Source: Nocardia sp. NRRL S-836 (GTDB taxonomy: Bacteria; Actinomycetota; Actinomycetes; Mycobacteriales; Pseudonocardiaceae). From it: a stretch of 64,000 bases of DNA. A program made the translations under genes and the position numbers. Of this stretch, positions 54,123-61,249 are shown piece by piece. Numbering within the stretch: position 1 is the stretch's first letter; every line of letters begins with the position of its first letter. The stretch covers positions 17,235 through 81,234 of the forward strand of contig NZ_LGDY01000142.1 in the NCBI RefSeq assembly GCF_001279525.1, read 5' to 3'. The notes under the pieces are model-generated. The model was given only the letters and a program-made list of their open reading frames with translations. It had not been told where the DNA came from and did no database searches.

Positions 54123-56311
54123 TGCCGCTCGTCCTGGTCTGGCTGCGGCTTGCGCGGCTCCCAGACGTTGTGCGGCTGACCGGGGACGGTCGCCGGTGTC
54201 CACCCGGGCGGGGCGCCGTAGTTCGGCGGACCCGACTGGTTGGCCGGCTGGCCCGGCTGGTGCACGCCGTTGGCCCCGTTCGAGCCGTTCGGCGAGGGCA
54301 GCTGCTCGGTCGGCGCGGCAGCGGCGGACTCGTCCTGCTGCAGCTCCTCCTCGATGACGTCCTCGACGACCGGGGGCCACGGCTCCCCGCGTTCCTTCGC
54401 GAGCTCGCCGGGGGTCTTGACCGGCGGGATGTCGGACGGCGTGCGGTCACCGAAGTCGTTGAACTGGGTGATGCGCGGCCGCTTCTCGACGCGGGCGAAG
54501 ATCCGCTCCAGGTCCTTCTGGTGCAGGGTCTCCTTCTCGAAGAGCTCGAGCGTGAGGTCGTCGAGGACGTCGCGGTAGGTGTTGAGCACCTCGTACGCCT
54601 CGGTGTGCGCGGCCTCGATGAGCTTGCGCACCTCCTCGTCGATCTCGTGCGCGACCTCGAGCGAGTAGTCCGCCTGCCGGCCAGCCGAGCGGCCGAGGAA
54701 CGGCTCGCCCTGCTCCTGGCCGTACTTCACGGCACCCAGCTTGGCGCTCATGCCGTACTCGGTGACCATCGCGCGGGCGATCTTGGTCGCCTGCTCGATG
54801 TCGTTGGACGCACCGGTCGTGGGCTCGTGGAAGACGAGCTCCTCCGCGGAACGGCCACCCAGCGCGAACACCAGCCTGGCGATCATCTCGGACCTGGTCA
54901 TCAGGTCCTTGTCCTCTTCCGGCACCGAGAGGGTGTGGCCGCCGGTGCGGCCGCGGGCGAGGATCGTGACCTTGTAGACCGGGTCGATGTCCGGCATCGC
55001 CCACGCGGCCAGGGCGTGCCCGGCCTCGTGGTACGCGGTGATCTTCTTCTCCTTCTCGGAGATGATCCGGCTCTTGCGGGCCGGACCGCCGATCACGCGG
55101 TCGACCGACTCCTCCAGCGCGGCACCGTTGATCACCGTGCCGTTCTGGCGCGCGGTGAGCAGCGCGGCCTCGTTGATCACGTTCGCGAGGTCGGCGCCGG
55201 AGAACCCGACGGTGCGCTTCGCGAGCCCGTCGAGGTCGGCGTCGTTCGCCAGCGGCTTGCCCTTGGAGTGCACCCGCAGGATCTGCTTGCGGCCCTTCAG
55301 GTCCGGCGCGGACACCGGGATCTGCCGGTCGAAGCGACCGGGGCGCAGCAGGGCGGGGTCGAGGATGTCGGGCCGGTTCGTGGCCGCGATCAGGATGATC
55401 CCGCCGCGCGAGTCGAAGCCGTCCATCTCGACGAGCAGCTGGTTGAGCGTCTGCTCGCGCTCGTCGTGCCCGCCGCCGAGACCGGCGCCGCGGTGGCGGC
55501 CCACCGCGTCGATCTCGTCGACGAAGATGATGCACGGCGCGTTCTGCTTGGCCTGCTCGAACAGGTCGCGCACGCGGGAGGCACCGACACCGACGAACAT
55601 CTCGACGAAGTCCGAGCCGGAGATCGAGTAGAACGGCACACCGGCCTCACCGGCGACGGCTCGTGCGAGCAGCGTCTTACCGGTTCCCGGCGGGCCGTAG
55701 AGCAGCACGCCCTTGGGGATCTTGGCGCCCAGTGCCTGGTAGCGGCCGGGGTTCTGGAGGAAGTCCTTGATCTCCTCGAGCTCCTCGACGGCCTCCTCGG
55801 CACCGGCGACGTCGGCGAACGTCGTCTTCGGCATGTCCTTGGAGAGCTGCTTGGCCTTGGACTTGCCGAAGTTCAGGACGCGGTTGCCGCCGCCCTGGGC
55901 GTTGTTCATCATCCACATCAGGAGCAGCAGCAACAGCCCGAGCGGCACGAGGTAGATCAAGATCTGCATCAGGATGGACTCCTGGCTGACCTTGGTCTCC
56001 ACGGTCGGCTTGTTGCCGGCCTGGTCGAGGATGGTGAAGATCTCGTCGGTCGAGCTCGCCGGGAACTGCGTGATCAGGCGGTTGCTGTTCTCGAACGTCG
56101 AGCCGTCCTTGAGGGTCAGCCGGAGACGCTGCTCCTTGTCCTCGATCGTGGCTTCCTTGACGTTGCCCTCACGCACCTGTTGCAGTGCCTGAGACGTCTT
56201 GACCTGGTGGTAGCCCCGTGAGTCGTCGAAGAGCACGGTGAAGACGAAGTAGAGCAGCAACACCGCAGCGATCCACAGCAGCGGGTTGCGAAGCAGGCGC
56301 TTGCGGTCCAT
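54119..56311 (-). CDS. ftsH: Membrane AAA protease FtsH
   Basis: FtsH degrades membrane and regulatory proteins. The 730-residue protein has two helices around an outside domain (residues 8-125), Walker A GPPGTGKT, the arginine-containing RPGRFDR region, and the zinc motif HEAGH. An acidic, Asn/Gly/Pro-rich C-terminal tail follows the peptidase domain. ATG at 56311; upstream sequence to 56470 is not protein-like. First gene of the folate operon. Confidence 0.95.
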   Translation of the reverse strand: MDRKRLLRNPLLWIAAVLLLYFVFTVLFDDSRGYHQVKTSQALQQVREGNVKEATIEDKEQRLRLTLKDGSTFENSNRLITQFPASSTDEIFTILDQAGNKPTVETKVSQESILMQILIYLVPLGLLLLLLMWMMNNAQGGGNRVLNFGKSKAKQLSKDMPKTTFADVAGAEEAVEELEEIKDFLQNPGRYQALGAKIPKGVLLYGPPGTGKTLLARAVAGEAGVPFYSISGSDFVEMFVGVGASRVRDLFEQAKQNAPCIIFVDEIDAVGRHRGAGLGGGHDEREQTLNQLLVEMDGFDSRGGIILIAATNRPDILDPALLRPGRFDRQIPVSAPDLKGRKQILRVHSKGKPLANDADLDGLAKRTVGFSGADLANVINEAALLTARQNGTVINGAALEESVDRVIGGPARKSRIISEKEKKITAYHEAGHALAAWAMPDIDPVYKVTILARGRTGGHTLSVPEEDKDLMTRSEMIARLVFALGGRSAEELVFHEPTTGASNDIEQATKIARAMVTEYGMSAKLGAVKYGQEQGEPFLGRSAGRQADYSLEVAHEIDEEVRKLIEAAHTEAYEVLNTYRDVLDDLTLELFEKETLHQKDLERIFARVEKRPRITQFNDFGDRTPSDIPPVKTPGELAKERGEPWPPVVEDVIEEELQQDESAAAAPTEQLPSPNGSNGANGVHQPGQPANQSGPPNYGAPPGWTPATVPGQPHNVWEPRKPQPDQDERQ

Positions 56312-56639
56312 GCACTTACGGCCGGCGGGCGGCCTCGACCCTCCCTGACTTGCGCGTCGGGCAGTGGAAGACCCACATACCGCGTCCGACCAGCCTACCG
56401 CCCGCTGGTCGGGTACTGAGCAACCAACGGTCCTGGCCGCCGCTGGGTTCCCGTGCGTGACCCCTACCACGCATGTTCACGCCGTTTGGTTCACCCGGAA
56501 TAGATGCGGCCGACCAGGCGAGTGACGCAGGTCACGCCATCTCATTACGTTTACGGGTCACATGTCATCCTCATGCATTCCCCCGAGTGTTTCCCCGCCA
56601 CTCGAAAGAGTGAACACGTGACCGAAGGTAAGTAACCGT
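56312..56639. other. Divergent region between ftsH and the VWA gene
   Basis: No gene is visible. The middle (about 56530-56590) has AT-rich patches such as ATTACGTTTACGG that may hold the two divergent promoters. Confidence 0.5.
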
Positions 56640-58337
56640 ATGTCAGCTCGTCACACGTCCCCCGGCTTGTTCCGGAGGGTGGCCCTCCCCGTGGGCGCCC
56701 TGCTCGGAGTGATCGCGGCGGCGGGCGTCACGGTCGTCGCACTGCGTGTCACCAGTGGCGCCGACTGCTCAGGCGCACTGACGCTGAAGGTTGCCGTCAC
56801 ACCCGCGGCCCTCGACGTGGTGAACGCGGCCGCGCAGGACTACCAGCGGTCCCAGCCGGTCGTGAACGGCCGGTGCGTGCAGGTCCAAGTCGAGTCGCGC
56901 AACGCCGCCGACGTGGCCCACGAGCTGCCGACCGCGCAGATCAACCCCCATTCCCTGTGGATCCCCGACTCCTCGATGTGGGCGGCGGAGGCCCAGCGCC
57001 AGTCGGCCGAGACCGGTCCCGAGGCCCCGAAGCTGGACATCAAGCCCTCGCTGGCGTCCTCTCCGCTGGTCGTGGCCGGTTCCGAGGCGACGATGGCCAA
57101 GGTCGGCTACCCGATCGCCCCGATCTCCTGGTCGAAGGTGATCGACCCCAAGGTCGCCGTCTCGATGAGCGACCCGACGATGACCTCGGAGGGCCTCGGG
57201 ACCCTCTTCGTCATCCGCACGTTGCTCGGCAACGCCGACGGCACGCCGAAACCGGAGCTGGTGGGCACGCTGCTGCGGGTCGGCCGCACCGCGATCCCGT
57301 CGGTGCGCGACGCGTTCAGCAAGGTCACCTCGGACGCGGAGAAGGCACCGCTCTTCGCGGCGACCGAGCAGTCGGTCGTGGCGAACAACCGCTCGATGAA
57401 GAAGAACGCCGTCCTGGGCGGACCGCCCAAGGAGGGCACGCTGTCGTTCGACTACCCGGTGGTGCGGGTGTCGCGGCAGAACGAGCAGGACGGCACCGGT
57501 GAGGCCGCGGCGGAGTTCGAACGCGTGCTGCGCTCCCCCGACACGGTCAAGCGCTTCGGCGAGGCCGGCTTCCGCACCGTCTCCGGCGCCGCACCCGCCA
57601 GGTGGTCGACGCAGGTCGAGGGCGTGCAGGCCGGCGACGTGAAGCTGATCGAGACCCCGAACGCCGACCAGGTCTCCGAACTGCTGCGCACGTGGGGCGC
57701 CGTCAGCCTGGACATGCGCATGCTGACCGTGATCGACGTGTCCGGCTCGATGATCGAAAAGGGCGCGAACGGCAAAACCCGCGTCGAGGCGGCCACCGAG
57801 GCGTCGATGACCGCGCTGTCGATGCTGCCCGACACCACGCAGATCGGCCTGTGGGCGTTCTCGACGGACAAGAAGCCGCCGCAGGACTGGATCGAGCTGG
57901 TTCCCCTCGGCCCGCTCGGCGAACCGCTGCAGGGCGTGACCAGGCGCAAGCGGCTGGAGGCCGGTGCGTCGCAGCTCACCGCACTGGTCGGCGGCGGCAC
58001 GGCGCTGAACGACACGACCCTCGCGGCCTACCGGCACGTGCTGTCCGGCTACGACCCGTCGAAGGTCAACTCCGTGGTGCTGATGACGGACGGCCGCAAC
58101 GACGACATCTCGTCGATCGACACCGCGTCGCTGATCGAGACGCTGAAGCGCGAGTCGGACCCGGCCCGCCCGGTGCCGATCATCATGGTCGGGCTCGGGC
58201 AGGACGCCGACATGGACGCGCTGCGCGCCATCGCGGCGGCCACCGGCGGCAAGGCGTACCAGGCGCCGAACCCGGAGGACATCCGCGGGGTGCTGCTGGA
58301 CGCGGTGTCGCAGCGGCGGTGCCGGCCGAACTGCTGA
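56640..58337 (+). CDS. Exported binding-protein plus VWA domain protein
   Basis: The 565-residue protein has a signal-anchor helix (about 13-37), an extracellular substrate-binding-protein-like domain (about 45-340) and a C-terminal von Willebrand A domain with the metal site DVSGSM (Asp377 region), a conserved Thr and Asp in MTDGRND. It may combine ligand binding and adhesion or envelope assembly. It lies between ftsH and hpt. Function unknown. Confidence 0.78.
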   Translation: MSARHTSPGLFRRVALPVGALLGVIAAAGVTVVALRVTSGADCSGALTLKVAVTPAALDVVNAAAQDYQRSQPVVNGRCVQVQVESRNAADVAHELPTAQINPHSLWIPDSSMWAAEAQRQSAETGPEAPKLDIKPSLASSPLVVAGSEATMAKVGYPIAPISWSKVIDPKVAVSMSDPTMTSEGLGTLFVIRTLLGNADGTPKPELVGTLLRVGRTAIPSVRDAFSKVTSDAEKAPLFAATEQSVVANNRSMKKNAVLGGPPKEGTLSFDYPVVRVSRQNEQDGTGEAAAEFERVLRSPDTVKRFGEAGFRTVSGAAPARWSTQVEGVQAGDVKLIETPNADQVSELLRTWGAVSLDMRMLTVIDVSGSMIEKGANGKTRVEAATEASMTALSMLPDTTQIGLWAFSTDKKPPQDWIELVPLGPLGEPLQGVTRRKRLEAGASQLTALVGGGTALNDTTLAAYRHVLSGYDPSKVNSVVLMTDGRNDDISSIDTASLIETLKRESDPARPVPIIMVGLGQDADMDALRAIAAATGGKAYQAPNPEDIRGVLLDAVSQRRCRPNC

Positions 58338-58520
58338 TCGGTCGTTCGAGTCTCAGGGCGGGGGCGTTGCCGGCGGGCGGCGCCCCTGTTCTCGTTCCGG
58401 GTCGCTTTCGCCGGGCTGTGGGGCGGGAGTCGTGTGGGCCGAACAGGCTGGGCGGCTCGGTATCGGTGGCTGGGATCGCGGAGGCGTTGCGCGCGGATGC
58501 GTCGACCAAGCCGGACGGAC

Positions 58521-58575
58521 GCGGAACGGCTCGAACGCGGGAACGGCTCGAACGCGGGAACGACTCAGACGCGTC
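58521..58575. repeat. Short tandem repeat
   Basis: A unit GCGG(G)AACGGCTCGAAC occurs three times with small changes in the third copy. Confidence 0.7.
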
Positions 58576-58599
58576 GCCCGGCGGCTGTTGATCACGAAA

Positions 58600-58649
58600 A
58601 TGGCCCAGGGGCAGCCCCCACCCTCTCCGGGGGGCGACCCCTAGGCCAT
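58600..58649. terminator. Convergent terminator hairpin
   Basis: Arms ATGGCCCAGGGGCAGCCCCC-like and GGGGGGCGACCCCTAGGCCAT-like pair over most of their length between the VWA gene and hpt. Confidence 0.65.
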
Positions 58650-58703
58650 CATATCGCTCCTTGACCTGCGGAAACGACCATCCGCAGATCTGTGGACAAC
58701 TCC

Positions 58704-59252
58704 TCAGCTGGAGTACACCTTCGGGTCGAGCGTCCCGATGTAGGGCAGGTCGCGGTACCGCTCGGCGTAGTCGAGGCCGTAGCCGACCACGAACTCGTTG
58801 GGGATGTCGAAACCGACGTACTTCACCGGCACCTCGACCTTGACGGCGTCGGGCTTGCGCAGCAGCGTGCACACCTCGAGCGACCTGGGCCGGCGCGACT
58901 GCAGGTTCTTGAGCAGCCACGACAGCGTGAGACCGGAGTCGATGATGTCCTCGACGATCACGACGTTGCGGTCGGCGATGTCGCGGTCGAGGTCCTTGAG
59001 GATCCGCACCACGCCGGACGACGAGGTGGACGAGCCGTAGGAGCTCACGGCCATGAACTCCAGCTGCACCGGGACGGGCAGCGCGCGAGCAAGATCGGCC
59101 ATGAACATCACCGCTCCCTTGAGGACGGTGATCAGCACGAGGTCGGAGTCACCTTCTGGGTGATCGTCAGCGACCTGCTTGGCGAGTTCGGTGACCTTGT
59201 CGCTGATCTCCTGCTCGGTGATGAGCACGGATGCGATGTCGCCGTCGTACAC
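58704..59252 (-). CDS. hpt: Hypoxanthine phosphoribosyltransferase
   Basis: Hpt salvages hypoxanthine and guanine with PRPP. The 182-residue protein has the PRPP motif [11 protein letters not shown] and the conserved loop [11 protein letters not shown] at 59252 has GAGGAG upstream. It follows tilS by 17 bases. Confidence 0.94.
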   Translation of the reverse strand: MYDGDIASVLITEQEISDKVTELAKQVADDHPEGDSDLVLITVLKGAVMFMADLARALPVPVQLEFMAVSSYGSSTSSSGVVRILKDLDRDIADRNVVIVEDIIDSGLTLSWLLKNLQSRRPRSLEVCTLLRKPDAVKVEVPVKYVGFDIPNEFVVGYGLDYAERYRDLPYIGTLDPKVYSS

Positions 59253-59269
59253 GGAGAGGTCTCCTCTGG

Positions 59270-60181
59270 TTAAGACTCCGGTTCCACCTGGAGCCTGCCA
59301 TGCGCACGGCGCGCGACAAAGCCGCCGGGTAGCCAGACACCGCCCTGACCACGCCATTCACTCACCAGTGCGTCGACCCGACGCAGGTGCGAATCGGACA
59401 GTTCCGGCACACCCTCTGCGATGAGCCACGACCTGAGCACTCTGCGTCGCAACGCGACCGGCAGCTCCGCGACGTCGGTCACGGCGCAGCAGTCGCCCTC
59501 GAAGGCGTGCGCGAGCTCGTCCAAGGCGTCGCAGTCCTCCCTGAGCTGGGCCGCTGTGCGCGCCAGCGACGCCGCCACCCCACCTTGAAGCACCTCTTCC
59601 AGCAGTGGCAGCACTTCTCGCCGTAAGCGCACACGGGTGAACGACGGGTCTTCGTTGTGTGGGTCGTCCCACACTTCGATGCCCTGCTCCACACACGCGG
59701 CGCGTGTCGTCGCGCGTGAGACGCCGAGCAGCGGCCGGCCCCATGGCGGGTCATAGGCGCGCATGCCCGCTATCGAACGTGGACCGGAACCGCGGCCGAG
59801 GCCCAGCAGCACGGTTTCGGCCTGGTCGTCCAGCGTGTGCCCGAGCAGGACAACGCCGTCCTTCGGTCTGAGCGCGGCGTAACGGGCCTTGCGTGCGGCC
59901 GCCTCGGGGCCGCCGGGTCCCTCGACGGTGACGAGCTCCACCCGCGCGGTGAGGCCGAGGTCCGCGCAGATGTCGGCAGCGCGCGACGCGACGTCACCCG
60001 AACCCGGTTGCAGCCGGTGGTCAACGACCACGGCCGACGCGCCGGGAACCAGCCGTGCGGTGGCGGCCGCCAGCGCGAGCGAGTCGGCGCCGCCGGAGAC
60101 CGCGACGGTCACGTGCTCGGGCCGCACCTCGTCGAGGAACCGCCGCACCGCCGTCGCGACCTCGGCGACCGGGCCGTTCAC
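59270..60181 (-). CDS. tilS: tRNA(Ile)-lysidine synthase TilS
   Basis: TilS makes lysidine in the anticodon of the AUA-reading tRNA-Ile. The 303-residue protein has the PP-loop SGGADS at residues 29-34 and the conserved HTLDDQAET. The GTG overlaps the upstream gene stop by four bases. Confidence 0.93.
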   Translation of the reverse strand: MNGPVAEVATAVRRFLDEVRPEHVTVAVSGGADSLALAAATARLVPGASAVVVDHRLQPGSGDVASRAADICADLGLTARVELVTVEGPGGPEAAARKARYAALRPKDGVVLLGHTLDDQAETVLLGLGRGSGPRSIAGMRAYDPPWGRPLLGVSRATTRAACVEQGIEVWDDPHNEDPSFTRVRLRREVLPLLEEVLQGGVAASLARTAAQLREDCDALDELAHAFEGDCCAVTDVAELPVALRRRVLRSWLIAEGVPELSDSHLRRVDALVSEWRGQGGVWLPGGFVARRAHGRLQVEPES

Positions 60182-61221
60182 GGTGCCACGCGGCGCAGCC
60201 AGCCCATCGGCTCGGCGATCTCCGCACGCGTCGGCAGGGTGTCCGCGCTGGTCCAGATGGCGTTGAAGCCGTCCATGCCGACGCGTTCGACGACGTACTC
60301 GGTGAACGCCGCGCCCTCCGCGTACTGCCGCACCTTCGCCTCGACGCCCAGCAGCGTCCGCAGCACCCGGTCGAGCAGGCCGCCGCCCTTGCGGCGCACG
60401 GTGAAGCGGCTGCGGATCGTCGCCACCGACGGCACGACCGCGTCCCCGACCGCGTCCATCACGTGGTCGGCGTGGCCTTCGAGCAAAGTGGACAGTGCGA
60501 TCAGCCGGTCCAGCACCGCTTTCTGCTGCGGCGACTGGATGAGCTCGATCAGCCCGATCGGACCGTCGCCCGCGCGCAGCTTCGTGCGGAAGTCGCGGAT
60601 GACCTCCGGCAGCGGCGCCCTGTCCTCGTCCATTGTGGAGAGCAGCGTGGTGACCTGCTCCGCGAAGTACCTGCGCAGCCACGGCACCCCGGTGAACTGC
60701 AACCGGTGCGTGCACTCGTGCAGGCACACCCACATCCGGAAGTCGTCCGCGGGGACGTCGAGAGCCTGTTGCGCGCCAACGATGTTCGGCGCCACCAGCA
60801 GCAACCGCCCCGCCAGCTGCTCGCTCGGGCTGAACGGGTCGTACTGCCCCAGCACCCGCGAGCTCAGGAACGACAGCACCACACCGGCCTGCACCCCCGC
60901 CGTGCCCGCGAGAACGGCCGCCATCGCACCCGTCTGTCGCGGCATGGCCGGAGCCGTGAGCGCCTGCAGGCCCTGTGCCGCCGCCTTCACCCAGGCCGGC
61001 CGGTCCACGACCTCACCCGGCAGCAACGGCAGCCCCTGCCCGAGCCCGGTGAGCTCGCGGACGTGCACCTCGGCCTGCGGCGCGAGCTCGCGGAGCCGGC
61101 CGACGACGTGATCGGCCTCGGCTCTCTCGATCACCGGACCGGGCCGCACCAACCGGGTCGCGGTCGCCACCGCGAGCTCCCAGTCCACCGGGCCGAGCTC
61201 TGCCTCCGTCGCGCCGTTCAC
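60178..61221 (-). CDS. DUF2342 zinc metalloprotease-like protein
   Basis: The 347-residue protein has a zinc motif HECTH and a later EGHADH, as in the DUF2342 family (Rv3626c position). Substrate unknown. GTG at 61221 is supported by a -10 box TAGCGT seven bases upstream on the minus strand. Confidence 0.82.
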   Translation of the reverse strand: MNGATEAELGPVDWELAVATATRLVRPGPVIERAEADHVVGRLRELAPQAEVHVRELTGLGQGLPLLPGEVVDRPAWVKAAAQGLQALTAPAMPRQTGAMAAVLAGTAGVQAGVVLSFLSSRVLGQYDPFSPSEQLAGRLLLVAPNIVGAQQALDVPADDFRMWVCLHECTHRLQFTGVPWLRRYFAEQVTTLLSTMDEDRAPLPEVIRDFRTKLRAGDGPIGLIELIQSPQQKAVLDRLIALSTLLEGHADHVMDAVGDAVVPSVATIRSRFTVRRKGGGLLDRVLRTLLGVEAKVRQYAEGAAFTEYVVERVGMDGFNAIWTSADTLPTRAEIAEPMGWLRRVAP

Positions 61222-61249
61222 CCCGCCGACGCTACCTGCGCACGCCCCG

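Larger units (their letters stand above)
58338..58703. other. Gap between the VWA gene and hpt
   Basis: No gene is supported. A threefold 17-bp tandem repeat (about 58521-58575) and a terminator hairpin (58600-58649) are present. Confidence 0.6.
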
